A stretch of DNA of 64,000 nt from Bartonella machadoae (GCF_022559585.1 NZ_CP087114.1:2302501-2366500), one strand, 5' to 3'; counted from the stretch's first letter, positions 31,799 through 42,846 are shown. Notes: generated from the sequence alone by a model not told the origin. Numbers and translations: made by a program.

Positions 31799-34700
31799 AT
31801 GACGTTGCAATCGCTTTTACAGACATATCGTAATGAAGCGCGTACCGAGCGAGATAAGGGGACATATTTTGAGCATTTTGCTGTTGCTTATCTCATGCAT
31901 GATCCTCTTCAATCTGAACAGTATGAAAAGGTTCAAAACTTTAAAGATTGGGCGCATGAGAATGGTTGGGATGGCCGCGATACCGGTATTGATCTTGTAG
32001 CAAAGATTCGTAATGAAGATGGTTTTGCAGCAATCCAATGTAAATTTTATGATGCAGCCTATCGGATAAAAAAAGCAGATATTGATAGTTTTATTGCGGC
32101 ATCAGGGAAAGCTCCGTTTAAGCGGCGTGTGGTGATAGACAGTACTGAAGGTGCTTGGAGCGAAAATGCGGAAACAATGATACGGGGGCAGGATATTCCT
32201 GTTATACGAATTGGTCTTGCCGATTTGCAACAAAGTCCAATTCATTGGAAAACTTTTGCCGCCACCGGTAAAGTTGTGCTGGAAGATAAAAAGGAACTGC
32301 ATCCACATCAGCGTGATGCATTACATTGTGTGTGTGCTGGGCTTACTAAAACAGATCGTGGTAAGCTGATTATGGCTTGTGGGACCGGTAAGACATTTAC
32401 CAGTCTTAAAATTGCTGAGGATTTAGCAGGTGAAGGAAAGCTTGTCTTGTTTCTTGTGCCCTCCTTGGCTTTGATGTCACAGGTGGTACGTGAATGGACA
32501 ACGGATACAAAAATTGGATTACGATCTTTTGCTGTATGTTCAGATATACAGGTTGGAAAGCGTCGTAAAAGCAGTGATGATATTGCTGAAATTGAAGTTT
32601 TTGATCTTGCTTTTCCAACCACAACCAATGCAGCTCAACTTGCTGAAGGTGTGGGCGATGTTGTTTTAGATAAGATGACGGTGGTGTTTGCAACCTATCA
32701 ATCTATTCAGGTTGTTGCGGATGCTCAGAAAAATTATGGTCTGCCAACATTTGATCTAATCATTTGTGATGAAGCACATCGTACCACAGGCGCAACGCTG
32801 GTTGGAGAGGATGAGTCGCATTTTGTTAAGGTGCATTCCAATGATGTTATTCGGGCCAAAAAGCGTCTTTATATGACAGCGACACCACGCATTTTTGGTG
32901 ATAACGCGAAAAATCGCGCACAGCAAGCAAATGTCGTTCTTGCTTCGATGGATGATGAGAAACTTTTTGGTAAAACACTTTTTTATCGGGGTTTTTCATG
33001 GGCCGTCCAAAATGATCTTTTAACGGATTATAAGGTTATTGTCTTAGTCATGGACGAACAATTGGTCAGTTCAGCTGTGCAAAAGCGCTTGAGTGATTGT
33101 CAGTCTGAACTTATTCTTGATGATGCAACCAAGATTATCGGATGTTATAAGGCGCTTACAAAACAAAATATGAAGGCGGATATTGGTGCTGATCCCTATC
33201 CTATGCATCGTGCTTTAGCGTTTTGTAAAAATCTTCGAACTTCTAAACTGGTTCGTGATGAATTTTCAGCGGTTATGGGAGAATATCTTGATTATACCCA
33301 AAATCAGCCATTTCTAAAGTGTGAAATTGAACATGTTGATGGTGCTTTCAATGCGAAGGATCGCGGTGTCTTGCTCGATTGGCTGAAAGCTGATGCCGGT
33401 GAGGATGTTTGCCGTATTTTGACCAATGCACGGTGTTTGTCTGAAGGCGTGGATGTGCCGGCTTTAGATGCAATCATGTTTTTAAATCCACGCAAGAGTC
33501 AGATTGAAGTTGTTCAATCGGTTGGGCGAGTGATGCGTCGCTATGAGGGCAAAAAGATGGGCTATGTCATTTTGCCGATTGGGATTCCGCCGGGCAAACC
33601 TGTGGAACAGGCTTTAAACGAAAATGAAAAATATCAGGTTGTTTGGCAAATTTTGAATGCTTTGCGTGCCCATGATGATCGTTTTGATGCTACGATTAAT
33701 AAGGCATCGCTAGGGCAAGATGTCAGCAATATGATTGAGATCATTGGTGTTACACATAGTTCTGAGTTACAGGCAGTGACGACTGTTGTTGAAAATCTTC
33801 CTCTACCCTCGCAACCTGCCCTCTCAGGAATTGGAACGCCGGAATATAATTATACTCTTACAGATGCACCACAAGGGGAACTTTCTTTCCCTGTTGATGA
33901 ACTTTCTTGCGCCATTATGGCAAAGATTGTCAAGAAGTGCGGTACCCGTGATTATTGGGAGGATTGGGCGAGCAACATTGCGCAGATTGCTAAAAATCAT
34001 ATCACACGTTTAACAGGTATTCTTGCTGCGCCAGATAGCAAAGCACGTCAAGCCTTTGAGAGGTTTGTGACAGAACTGCGTGATGATTTAAATGATACGA
34101 TTACAGAGAGTGATGCCATTGAGATGTTGGCGCAGCATATTATTACGCGTCCGGTCTTTCAGGTGTTATTTGAAGGGTATCAGTTCACGCGTGAGAACCC
34201 TGTATCGCGTGCAATGCAATCTATGCTTGATGTGCTTGATGAGGCAAATCTTGAGAAGGAATCCAAAGATCTGACGAATTTCTATGCAAGTGTGAAATTA
34301 CGAGCAAGTGGAATTACTGATCCAAAAGCAAAGCAGAAGTTGATTGTCGAGCTTTATGATAAATTTTTTCGTTATGCCTTTCCGCGCACTGTAGAAAAAC
34401 TCGGGATTGTTTATACGCCCGTTGAGATTGTGGATTTTATTTTGCACTCTGTCAATGATATCTTACAGGATGAATTTGGTCAAACACTTGGCTCGTCCGG
34501 TGTTCATATCATGGACCCCTTTACTGGAACGGGGACTTTTATCACACTGCTTTTACAATCAGGCTTGATTACATCAGAAGAAATGAAGCACAAATTATGT
34601 CATGAAATTCATGCCAATGAAATCGTGCTGTTAGCCTATTATATTGCAGCCATTAATATTGAGACAATATATCATAGTCTTATGGGAGGAGATTATGTTC

Positions 34701-36745
34701 CGTTCGAGGGAATTTGTCTGACCGATACATTTCAGCTTTATGAGAAAGAAAAAGACCTAATCAGTGATTTGCTGGTGGATAACAGCACGCGTCGGTCACG
34801 CCAGAAAGAACTGGATATCCGTGTTATTGTTGGCAACCCCCCTTATTCTTCTGGACAAAAAAGTGAAAACGACAATGCGAAAAATATTGAGTATCCTAAA
34901 TTGGATCGCCGCATCCGTGAAACCTATGCTGCTCAATCTAAAGCGAGCAATTTTAATGGACTTTATGATAGTTATATTCGTGCCATTCGCTGGGCAAGTG
35001 ATCGTATAAAAGACTGTGGTATTATTGGTTTTGTCACAAATGCAGGTTTTATCAATGGATATTCTACAGATGGATTACGAAAAGCTTTAACCAAAGAATT
35101 TTCCAGTATTTATGTCCTCAATTTGCGGGGGGATATTCGCAAAAATATGATGAGCAAAGGACAAGCTCAAGAAGGGCAAAATATTTTTGGTAGTGGTAGC
35201 ATGACAGGAATTACCGTGACATTGTTTGTTAAAAATCCTCATGTTTTGGAACCTTGTAAAATTTACTATCATGACATTGGCGATAATCTTACCACAAAAG
35301 AGAAGCTTCATGAGATTCAGAGATTGCGCAGTGTTGGAGGTCTCAAGCGTGAACACGGCTGGCAGGTGATTACACCAGATGACCATGGTGATTGGCTGGA
35401 GCAGCGCAACAGTGATTTTGAAAAATTCCTAGCCATAGGAGATAAAAAAGGCAGTGATAAAAAGCTCTTTAAAAATTTTTCACTCGGTATTGTCACCAAT
35501 CGTGATGCATGGGTCTATAATTCAAGCCGTGAAGTTTTAGCAAAAAATATGAAGAATATGATTGCCTTCTATAATAGTGAAGTAAAACGTTTTAATGGTA
35601 CCTATCCACATGCTGACCGCAAGACACGAGGTAATGCCGTAAATAATTTCGTCAATTCAGATGCAAAAAAAATCAGTTGGAGCCGTTCTATCAAACAAGA
35701 ATTAGCAAAAAGGAAAGTTTTTGAATTTGAAGATACATGTCTTACTCAGAGTCTTTATCGCCCTTTTACACGACAGTGGCTCTATTATAATCGCACCTTT
35801 AATGAAATGGTGTATCAAATGCCACGTATCTTCCCTATGGGAAAAGTGGTTGAAAATAAGGTGATACAAGTTCCCGGAACGGGAGCAAACAGTGGATTTT
35901 ATGCTCTTATGATTAACAGTTTGTCCGATATTAATGCGTTGGTTGCTAGTCAATGTTTCCCATTGTACCTTTACGAAGATACGACGTTTTCAGAAGATAA
36001 AAATGAGAGACAATCTCATTTGTCTGCCAATATTACAGAGGAAAATAAAACCTCTAATCTACAACGCCGTGATGCCATTACTGATGAAGGCTTAGACCAT
36101 TTTAAAGCGGCTTATCCTCATGAGGTGATAACAAAGGATGATTTGTTCTATTATGTTTACGGAATTTTCCATTCTGAAGATTATCGTGTGCGTTATGCGC
36201 ATAATTTGGCTAAACAGTTGCCGCGGATTCCAATCGTTAAAAGTGTAGAGGATTTTTGGGCTTTTGTGACAGCAGGTCGAAAGCTTGGTGACATGCATAT
36301 GAATTATGAAGAGGTTGAGCCATATCCCGTTACTTATGCACAAGGTGATCCAACAACTTGGACAATTTCTGATGAGGTGCGTTTCTACCGTGTTGAAGCA
36401 ATGAAATTTGCTGGAAATGGTAAGGAAAAGGATAAATCCACTGTTATTTACAACAGCAATATTACAATGACAAATATCCCTCTTGAAGCTTATGATTATA
36501 TCGTAAATGGTAGACCCGCTCTTGAATGGGTGATGGGACGGCAGGTTGTCAAAACTGATAAAGCGAGTGGTCTTATCAATGATGCTAACCGCTATGCTGT
36601 TGAGACGATGGGCAACCCTGCTTATCCCTTAGAATTGTTTCAACGGGTTATTACTGTAAGCTTAGAAACTATGAAAATTGTGCGCAGTTTACCGAAATTG
36701 CAAATAAGGGAGACTGGAAATGTTAACTTATCCGTTGTGTTGTAA
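31799..36745 (+). CDS. Type ISP single-chain restriction-modification enzyme (LlaGI/LlaBIII-like)
   Basis: A 1648-residue protein combining all functions of a Type I-like system. Residues 1-110 form an Mrr-like PD-(D/E)xK nuclease with D65 (GIDLVA) and QCK at 80-82. A superfamily 2 helicase/translocase follows with Walker A GTGKT (195-199), DEAH (324-327), YMTATPRIF and QSVGRVMRRYEGK. A gamma-class N6-adenine methyltransferase has motif I DPFTGTGTF (about 905) and catalytic NPPY (about 1013). The C-terminal ~500 residues are the target-recognition region. This order is that of LlaGI and LlaBIII, which methylate one strand of an asymmetric site and translocate before cutting. The frame is intact and the key residues are present, so it is probably active against phage. 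It stands alone between integrase relics. Confidence 0.93.
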   Translation: MTLQSLLQTYRNEARTERDKGTYFEHFAVAYLMHDPLQSEQYEKVQNFKDWAHENGWDGRDTGIDLVAKIRNEDGFAAIQCKFYDAAYRIKKADIDSFIAASGKAPFKRRVVIDSTEGAWSENAETMIRGQDIPVIRIGLADLQQSPIHWKTFAATGKVVLEDKKELHPHQRDALHCVCAGLTKTDRGKLIMACGTGKTFTSLKIAEDLAGEGKLVLFLVPSLALMSQVVREWTTDTKIGLRSFAVCSDIQVGKRRKSSDDIAEIEVFDLAFPTTTNAAQLAEGVGDVVLDKMTVVFATYQSIQVVADAQKNYGLPTFDLIICDEAHRTTGATLVGEDESHFVKVHSNDVIRAKKRLYMTATPRIFGDNAKNRAQQANVVLASMDDEKLFGKTLFYRGFSWAVQNDLLTDYKVIVLVMDEQLVSSAVQKRLSDCQSELILDDATKIIGCYKALTKQNMKADIGADPYPMHRALAFCKNLRTSKLVRDEFSAVMGEYLDYTQNQPFLKCEIEHVDGAFNAKDRGVLLDWLKADAGEDVCRILTNARCLSEGVDVPALDAIMFLNPRKSQIEVVQSVGRVMRRYEGKKMGYVILPIGIPPGKPVEQALNENEKYQVVWQILNALRAHDDRFDATINKASLGQDVSNMIEIIGVTHSSELQAVTTVVENLPLPSQPALSGIGTPEYNYTLTDAPQGELSFPVDELSCAIMAKIVKKCGTRDYWEDWASNIAQIAKNHITRLTGILAAPDSKARQAFERFVTELRDDLNDTITESDAIEMLAQHIITRPVFQVLFEGYQFTRENPVSRAMQSMLDVLDEANLEKESKDLTNFYASVKLRASGITDPKAKQKLIVELYDKFFRYAFPRTVEKLGIVYTPVEIVDFILHSVNDILQDEFGQTLGSSGVHIMDPFTGTGTFITLLLQSGLITSEEMKHKLCHEIHANEIVLLAYYIAAINIETIYHSLMGGDYVPFEGICLTDTFQLYEKEKDLISDLLVDNSTRRSRQKELDIRVIVGNPPYSSGQKSENDNAKNIEYPKLDRRIRETYAAQSKASNFNGLYDSYIRAIRWASDRIKDCGIIGFVTNAGFINGYSTDGLRKALTKEFSSIYVLNLRGDIRKNMMSKGQAQEGQNIFGSGSMTGITVTLFVKNPHVLEPCKIYYHDIGDNLTTKEKLHEIQRLRSVGGLKREHGWQVITPDDHGDWLEQRNSDFEKFLAIGDKKGSDKKLFKNFSLGIVTNRDAWVYNSSREVLAKNMKNMIAFYNSEVKRFNGTYPHADRKTRGNAVNNFVNSDAKKISWSRSIKQELAKRKVFEFEDTCLTQSLYRPFTRQWLYYNRTFNEMVYQMPRIFPMGKVVENKVIQVPGTGANSGFYALMINSLSDINALVASQCFPLYLYEDTTFSEDKNERQSHLSANITEENKTSNLQRRDAITDEGLDHFKAAYPHEVITKDDLFYYVYGIFHSEDYRVRYAHNLAKQLPRIPIVKSVEDFWAFVTAGRKLGDMHMNYEEVEPYPVTYAQGDPTTWTISDEVRFYRVEAMKFAGNGKEKDKSTVIYNSNITMTNIPLEAYDYIVNGRPALEWVMGRQVVKTDKASGLINDANRYAVETMGNPAYPLELFQRVITVSLETMKIVRSLPKLQIRETGNVNLSVVL

Positions 36746-36779
36746 AAACAACGCTTTTTGAAATGCGGTGATCAAGCAT

Positions 36780-37260
36780 CATCATTGTAGAGCTGGTAAT
36801 ATCAAGTTTGTGTACAGGACTTCTATATGGGGTGTTTTTAGCGTGTGTGGTGAATTCTTTAAGACATGGATTGCTTGTTGCGCTTTATTTACAGACTGAA
36901 TTGTTGTGCGTGGGTACAAAACAGAACACCATCGTGTTGCACATTCGTGGGCTTTTTTAAGACATGTCTTAAAGCACCCAAAAGCCCATTTCACGACGGC
37001 GCTCGTGGATGGTAATACCGATAAAGCTATTGAGTACCAGCATCTTTACACTTACTTTACGCATAATAAAGGTAAGCTGACCTCATCATACCATTTACCA
37101 CCCCCCAACGTTGCGACAGCCCTCGGCATTTAGACGATTCATAACAGGTATTGTTATGCTTTTCTTTAGAGTTTTTACCCATACGCCATTCCCGCTTATG
37201 ACGTGCAGATACATAGTTTTTATTCTTTCAACATAAGAGGATTCACAATGAGAGAATCTG
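36780..37260 (-). pseudogene. Integrase 5' relic (copy C)
   Basis: On the minus strand, from the ATG at 37142: ATGAATCGTCTAAATGC, CTGTCGCAACGTTGGGGGG, TGGTATGATGAGG and, after several frame shifts, AAAAAAGCCCACGAATGTGC (KKAHECAT, matching KKARECAT of copy D). The upstream bases include CTGCACGTCATAAGCGGG and AAAACTCTAAAGAAAAG, shared with copies A and D. It encodes only part of the N-terminal domain. Confidence 0.7.
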
Positions 37261-37485
37261 ACAATATTCGGGGGGCTTACTCAACAGGAAAAACGATAAA
37301 TTATTATAAATCAATATCTTAATGCATTTAAGATCTATAAGACAACCGCCATGTTTTGAGTATTAAAAACTGAATCAAAGGAATTAACCATTGTTTCCTT
37401 TGCTAAACCAAGAACAGGATATCAGACATCAACAACCAGCTATAGCGATCAGAGAACAATCAATGGAGCAATTAACATCCAATAA
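37261..37485. other. Short intergenic stretch
   Basis: Nothing assignable apart from the open frame that begins at the end of it. Confidence 0.3.
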
Positions 37486-37695
37486 TCTCAAGCGTATAAG
37501 CGTGCTCGTCTCATCCTGCATAGAGAGCTAGAATCTCGTGAGAGCCTATATCTCCGCCATAAGGAATCCCAAATCAAACATTACGAAGACGAATACCTCC
37601 TCTCTTGCTATCCAACTTTTGAAAAAAGAAGCTATTTACACAGAGATAAAAAAACAGGGAGATCAAAGCGGTTCATAGACCAATTCGTTTTTTAA
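37486..37695 (+). pseudogene. Charged open frame without start codon, unrecognised
   Basis: A 69-codon open frame that begins right after a stop and has no start codon near its beginning. The product is helical and highly charged (RARLILHRELESRESLYL, then HKESQIKHYEDEYLL and KKTGRSKRFIDQF). It looks like the C-terminal end of a broken protein from the same accessory block. I cannot name the family. Confidence 0.3.
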
Positions 37696-38018
37696 ATATA
37701 AGCTATTTTTCATTTAAATCTGCTTATTTGTTAACAAATATACTCTCTGCTGCTGCTGTTTTGAAATCTGCTCCTCCCGCTTTTTTAAAATGAGAAATCG
37801 CAAAACCAACGAGTATTTTATAGAAGCATAACATAGAATGCCAACTTACGCATGACCCCGTTATGCTCTATCGTCTTTAGTAGATATAAAGCACACGCTC
37901 CTTAATGCATAAAGGATTTTCTAGAAAAGAGCAGCGAAGAATGCGCAACTTTTTCACCCATATTTATGCTTCATGCCAATGAAAAGGGTAACAATATATG
38001 TGCAACAATTGATCATGC
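37696..38018. other. Intergenic region beyond the macB 3' end
   Basis: About 320 bases with no gene. The last ~70 bases resemble the flank of the macB fragment at 29.2 kb, so they may belong to the duplicated segment. Confidence 0.35.
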
Positions 38019-40016
38019 CTAATCACGCGAGAGAGCAACAACAGGGTCAAGCCGTGAAGCTTGCCGTGCTGGTGAAAAACCAAAACAAATCCCTATGAGG
38101 GTTGAAAAAGTAAGAGACAAAATGACGGAATCAATCGTATAAACTAAGTGGATAGGCGCCTTAAAGAGAAGAAACAAACCACCGACAGAAAGTCCAAACA
38201 AGATTCCCAAACCGCCACCAATGACACAAACCAAAATTGCTTCAATTAAAAATTGCTGCAAAATATCACTCTGACGCGCGCCCACTGCCATACGTACCCC
38301 AATTTCATTGATCCGCTCGGAAACGGTAACCAGCATAATATTCATCACCCCAATCCCCCCCACAATCAATGAGATAGCAGCAATTGAAGACACTAAAAGT
38401 GTTAAAATATGCGTGCTTTCCATGATACGTTCACGAAAGAACTCTGAACTTCGAATGAAAAAATCTTCTCCACCGTGCCGCATCGTGAGAAAACGCTTGA
38501 CCATCGCCTCTGCCAAATGTGAATCGACATCATCAGCAATCTTAACGGTAATGGCACGGACCTGTGTTGTTCCAAGAAAACGCGTTTGCACTGTTGTATA
38601 GGGCAAATAAACTTGCAACGTATTAGAAGAGCCTCCCATATGTTGTGGATCTATCACACCAAGAATACGCACAGGAACGTTCCCCATAAGAACAATCTTT
38701 CCAATAGGGTTCTCATGACTATGAGGGAAAAGCACAGAAAGTGCTTCTTTTTCAATCACAAGATCAGCAGCTCTCTCATGCACACTGTTCTGACCAAATA
38801 AGCTCCCTTGAACAGCCTTGAATCCTTGTGTCTGAAAATATTGTTCTCCTACCCCATTAATCACAGCATTGGCTTTAACGGAACCAACACGTATAGTAGA
38901 ACTTGTTGAAAGTTGTGGTGTTACACCAGAAATATAAGGCAAGTTAGAGAGCGCTTCTGCATCGGCTTCCACCAAGCTTGTTATTTTCTCTGCTTGTGTA
39001 TCAGAGAGACTTTTTCCAGGTAAAATTGTCAATGTATTAGAACCCAAACTTTTAAAATTTTCTAGAATTTTCTCTCGTGTACCATTTCCCAAAGCCACCA
39101 TAGCAATAATGGCACCAATACCGATAATCACTCCAAGCATTGTCAAAAAAGTTCGCATTCGATGTGCATTCATTGCCAACAAAGCCATCACAAATGCTTC
39201 ACGAAACCGTTCGAAAAAAGAACGAAGAGAACCAAGCTGTTGTTTCCCTGTGAAATTTTCCTCCTCATATTGACTATCGGCTTTTGTTTTTTTTCCCGCA
39301 GCTTTTGTTTTTGCACCCTTTGACACACGATCAGCAATAATTTCCCCATCACTAATTTCGATAATACGTTCAGCTCTTTCAGCCACTTGCATATCATGCG
39401 TTACGATAATAATGGTGCGCCCTTCTTTATGCAGTTCATCCAAAATACGCAACACTTCTTCACCGCTATGTTTATCTAATGCACCGGTTGGTTCATCAGC
39501 AAGAATAACCTCTGCATTATTCATCAAGGCACGAGCGATAGAAACCCGTTGCTGCTGCCCCCCTGAGAGCTGATTGGGACGATGATTGATCCTATCTCCC
39601 ATCCCTAAACGTGTTAAAAGATCTTGTGCACGTTGTTTTCTTATTGCGACAGGGCGCCCGGCATAAATCGCTGGAATTTCAACATTTCCCAATGCTGTCA
39701 ATTCATTGAGCAAATGATAGCGCTGGAAAATGAAGCCAAAATGGTTACGCCGCAAAGCCGATAATTCATCAGCAGAAAGAGTAGCTGTTTCTTTTCCTGA
39801 AATCCAATAACGACCAGAAGTTGCTCGATCAAGACACCCTAAAATATTCATCAAGGTAGATTTTCCTGAACCAGAAGCCCCTACAATCGCTACCATTTCA
39901 CCACGCTTAATGGTGAGATTAATGTTTTTCAAGACAGTCACGCATGTTTCACCGGCTGGGAATTGACGCACAATATCTTCTAAAACAATGACAGCATCTG
40001 CTTTCTCTGTTTTCAT
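38019..40016 (-). CDS. macB: MacB-type ABC transporter, fused ATPase and permease
   Basis: A 665-residue inner-membrane ABC exporter of the tripartite MacAB-TolC type, which moves substrates such as macrolides, peptides or lipoprotein-like molecules from the periplasm outward. The N-terminal ATPase has Walker A GASGSGKS (46-53), signature [15 protein letters not shown], Walker [13 protein letters not shown] and H-loop IIVTHD. After a Lys-rich linker (about 235-270) comes TM1 ([21 protein letters not shown]), a large periplasmic domain, then three helices and the FtsX-like [20 protein letters not shown]. It is the third gene of an operon with the adaptor and outer-membrane factor, 3 bases after macA. 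Its last ~38 codons are duplicated at 29.3 kb. Confidence 0.93.
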   Translation of the reverse strand: MKTEKADAVIVLEDIVRQFPAGETCVTVLKNINLTIKRGEMVAIVGASGSGKSTLMNILGCLDRATSGRYWISGKETATLSADELSALRRNHFGFIFQRYHLLNELTALGNVEIPAIYAGRPVAIRKQRAQDLLTRLGMGDRINHRPNQLSGGQQQRVSIARALMNNAEVILADEPTGALDKHSGEEVLRILDELHKEGRTIIIVTHDMQVAERAERIIEISDGEIIADRVSKGAKTKAAGKKTKADSQYEEENFTGKQQLGSLRSFFERFREAFVMALLAMNAHRMRTFLTMLGVIIGIGAIIAMVALGNGTREKILENFKSLGSNTLTILPGKSLSDTQAEKITSLVEADAEALSNLPYISGVTPQLSTSSTIRVGSVKANAVINGVGEQYFQTQGFKAVQGSLFGQNSVHERAADLVIEKEALSVLFPHSHENPIGKIVLMGNVPVRILGVIDPQHMGGSSNTLQVYLPYTTVQTRFLGTTQVRAITVKIADDVDSHLAEAMVKRFLTMRHGGEDFFIRSSEFFRERIMESTHILTLLVSSIAAISLIVGGIGVMNIMLVTVSERINEIGVRMAVGARQSDILQQFLIEAILVCVIGGGLGILFGLSVGGLFLLFKAPIHLVYTIDSVILSLTFSTLIGICFGFSPARQASRLDPVVALSRD

Positions 40017-40019
40017 GGC

Positions 40020-41240
40020 TTAAAACTCATTTTCGTTATGTTTATTGGAAGACTCTGGCATTCCACCATCACGCATGCCAGTGATAACCACCTCCCCTTC
40101 ATTAAGCCCTGAAACAACCTCTGCAACAACCTTGTTATTCAACCCAATTGTTACCTGTTTATTCACCACTTTGTTTTGCCCCTCTAGGACAGAAACCCAT
40201 GCTTTATTCTCTTTTGTTTCATCGCGTAAAGCATCACTTGGAACCAACAAAACATTCTGAGCACGCCCTAAGATAATATGCACTTGCGCCGTCATATAAG
40301 TCCGCAAAAAATTGTCTGCATTATCAACATGGAGAATTCCATTATAATAGATAGCCGACGATATCAAAGCACTAGAACCTGCCATTCCAGAATTAATACT
40401 CACATCAGCACGAATTTCTTCAGGAGCCGGTTCCACTCTTTCTAAAGTTCCCTCATAACGGCGCTGCGAATTTCCTAAAACTGTAAAATAAAGCGGTTGT
40501 CCAGCATGAACCTTCAGAATATCCGCTTCTGAGATTTGCGCTTTGACGGTCATCTTTGACAAATCACCTAAAATAACAATTGTTGGCGCCGACTGAACAG
40601 CATTAACATTCTGTCCTTCTTCTACCACCGTTGCCAAAACCGTTCCCGCCGAAGGAGCAGTTATTCGCGTATAGCCTAAATTGACCTCAGCACTATCCAC
40701 ATCTATTTGTGCTTGTACAATCTGTTGACGCAGCTGTTCAATTTGCGCCTCGCGTATTTTTACTTGTGTTGCAGCATCATCGAGATTTGCTCGTGAAACT
40801 GCATGCGATTCAATCATTTTTTTCTGACGCTCTAAATTTTTCCGTGCCAGAGAAAGATAAGCTTCCTGTTCTACCAAACTCGCCTCATAATGCGCGAGTG
40901 CTGCTTTTTTTCTTTTAAGATCATTTTCTTGATCTGTCGGATCAATTTCTGCCAAGAGATCTCCCTCTTTGACAACACTACCGGGGGAAACGCGCATTGA
41001 CACCACACGCCCTGTTGCCCGTGCACCAACCGCGACCAATCGATAAGGGCGCACAAGACCCGAAGCCAAAACACTTTCTTCGATATCCCCCCGTTTTACC
41101 ACCGCAGTCATATAAACAGGTGCTGCTGTTCCAAAAAAAACAGAACGCAACCATAATAAGATAATAAGCAATAGAACCGTTAAAAAGAAAGAAAGTTTTT
41201 TACGTTTTTTAATGAAATTTTTTATAAAACTTATTTTCAT
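40020..41240 (-). CDS. macA: MacA-type periplasmic adaptor
   Basis: A 406-residue membrane fusion protein. One N-terminal helix (about 17-35, FFLTVLLLIILLWL) anchors it; then the lipoyl half-motif RATGRVVSMRVSPGSVVKEGDLLAEIDP, a long coiled-coil hairpin (about 110-190), the second lipoyl half SAGTVLATVVEEGQNV and beta-barrel domains ending in VVSGLNEGEVVITG. The order and the following macB gene identify it as MacA. Its ATG overlaps the stop codon of the outer-membrane factor gene upstream (ATGA). Confidence 0.92.
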   Translation of the reverse strand: MKISFIKNFIKKRKKLSFFLTVLLLIILLWLRSVFFGTAAPVYMTAVVKRGDIEESVLASGLVRPYRLVAVGARATGRVVSMRVSPGSVVKEGDLLAEIDPTDQENDLKRKKAALAHYEASLVEQEAYLSLARKNLERQKKMIESHAVSRANLDDAATQVKIREAQIEQLRQQIVQAQIDVDSAEVNLGYTRITAPSAGTVLATVVEEGQNVNAVQSAPTIVILGDLSKMTVKAQISEADILKVHAGQPLYFTVLGNSQRRYEGTLERVEPAPEEIRADVSINSGMAGSSALISSAIYYNGILHVDNADNFLRTYMTAQVHIILGRAQNVLLVPSDALRDETKENKAWVSVLEGQNKVVNKQVTIGLNNKVVAEVVSGLNEGEVVITGMRDGGMPESSNKHNENEF

Positions 41241-42721
41241 TGCCCTACCTTTGTACGCGAACGGGGTACATTATCAACAACCTCTGGATGAGATGCGTCA
41301 ACAACACCATCCCATCCTCCCCCCAACGCTTTCATCAGTGCAATATATTGAGTAACCAAAGCAACACGGCTATCGTTAAGAGCCATTTGCGTAGAATAAT
41401 GGGAACGATCAGCATTTAACAATTCAAGAAAGCTGGTATTGCCATTTTCAAACAGATTTTGTGAAAGTTTTAAAGAACGCAGAGAAGCTTTATTTGCAAC
41501 AATAAGCTTTTCTAAACGCTGATGTTCTTTGCTTAATCTTACAAGCGCATTTTCTACCTCTTCCAAAGCGCCCAACACAGCCGCCCGATAATGAATAAAA
41601 GCTTGATCACGTTGCGCCCGTGCGACGGCAACAGAAGCGATGATTTGTCCCCCATTAAACAACGGGAAACGAAGACCAGATCCAAAAGACCAACCAATTG
41701 TTGAACTTTTCCACAATTGATCAATTGCCGTTGCTGCTGTTGAAATATTTCCTGTTAAAGTGAGTGATGGATAGCGATCCGCCTCACGTTGACCAATCCG
41801 CGCAGTCGCTTGCGCATATTGGCGCTCTGCTCGCCGTAAATCGGGACGTGTTAACAAAATATCAGCTGGAATTCCTGCTGGTATTGGCCATTTTGGCTGC
41901 GGAATTTTTGCTTGTCTGGCATTTTTTTGTAAAAGATCCTTTAAAGCCATAGGCACACGACCCGTTAAGACAGAAAGGCTATGAATACTCATTGCCAAAT
42001 TTGCTTCCATCTGTGCTATATCGGCTTCTGTATTGGCCAGTTGTGCTTGCGCATTGGAAACATCAAGTTCTGAAACATCTCCAGCTTTTAATCTAGCGCG
42101 CATCAAGTCATATGTTTTGCGTTGTGAGAGAGCAATTTGCCGCACAATGAACAGTTTTTGTTGCCATCCTCGCACTTGAACATAATTTGTTGCCACATCT
42201 CCTAGCAGCGTCACCATGGTAGCACGCAGATCTTCAACAGTGGCTTCAAGGCCATAACGCGCCGCTTCAACGCCTCGCTTATGTCCACCAAAAAAATCAA
42301 GCTCCCAACTTGCATCAAAACTACTGCGATATTGGCTTAAAAGCGCATCAGACTGTCCAGAATCACTACGTGTTCCTGAAATGGAATTTGACACACTTGG
42401 CAAAAGAGAGCCCACCACTTGCCCTAAACTCGCCCGCGCTTCACGCACCCGCGCTTTAGCAACAGCAACATTATTGTTTCCAGAAATGGCATAATCCATT
42501 AACGCATTCAAAACAGGATCATTCAAATGCCGCCACCACCCTGCAAGCACAACAGAACGCTCCGATATTTTTGCAGACTGCTGCCCCCAACTTTTTGGAA
42601 CCTGAAAAGATGTTTTAAGATAATTAGGACCGACCATACATCCTGATAATATAAAAACACACAACCAAATACTATAAAGCAATCTGTTAGAAGTAACCCA
42701 CTCTCGATTTTTGATTCGCAT
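41237..42721 (-). CDS. NodT/OprM-family outer-membrane efflux lipoprotein
   Basis: A ~494-residue outer-membrane channel completing the tripartite pump with MacA and MacB. The N-terminal signal ends in a lipobox LSGC followed by MVGPNYLKTSFQVPKSWG, the classic NodT-family start. Two OEP repeats follow, with VAKARVREARASLGQVVGSLLPS in the first and RPDLRRAERQYAQATARIGQREADRYPSL in the second. I chose the ATG at 42721 because GGGAG lies 5 bases upstream; a GTG four codons earlier is also in frame. It is the first gene of the operon, and having a dedicated channel (instead of shared TolC) suggests a specific role. Confidence 0.92.
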   Translation of the reverse strand: MRIKNREWVTSNRLLYSIWLCVFILSGCMVGPNYLKTSFQVPKSWGQQSAKISERSVVLAGWWRHLNDPVLNALMDYAISGNNNVAVAKARVREARASLGQVVGSLLPSVSNSISGTRSDSGQSDALLSQYRSSFDASWELDFFGGHKRGVEAARYGLEATVEDLRATMVTLLGDVATNYVQVRGWQQKLFIVRQIALSQRKTYDLMRARLKAGDVSELDVSNAQAQLANTEADIAQMEANLAMSIHSLSVLTGRVPMALKDLLQKNARQAKIPQPKWPIPAGIPADILLTRPDLRRAERQYAQATARIGQREADRYPSLTLTGNISTAATAIDQLWKSSTIGWSFGSGLRFPLFNGGQIIASVAVARAQRDQAFIHYRAAVLGALEEVENALVRLSKEHQRLEKLIVANKASLRSLKLSQNLFENGNTSFLELLNADRSHYSTQMALNDSRVALVTQYIALMKALGGGWDGVVDASHPEVVDNVPRSRTKVGQ

Positions 42722-42846
42722 CCATTCTCCCACATGCTTTCAAAATCAATCTCTTAATATTTTATTTACGAAAATCTTATTTTGAATTTATCATAGTTTC
42801 AAAATCAATCCATTAATATTTTGTTTACTATGATTTTATTCCCAAT

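Noticed and set aside
36906..37133. 75-codon plus-strand frame
   Set aside because: It is the antisense of the integrase relic on the minus strand.
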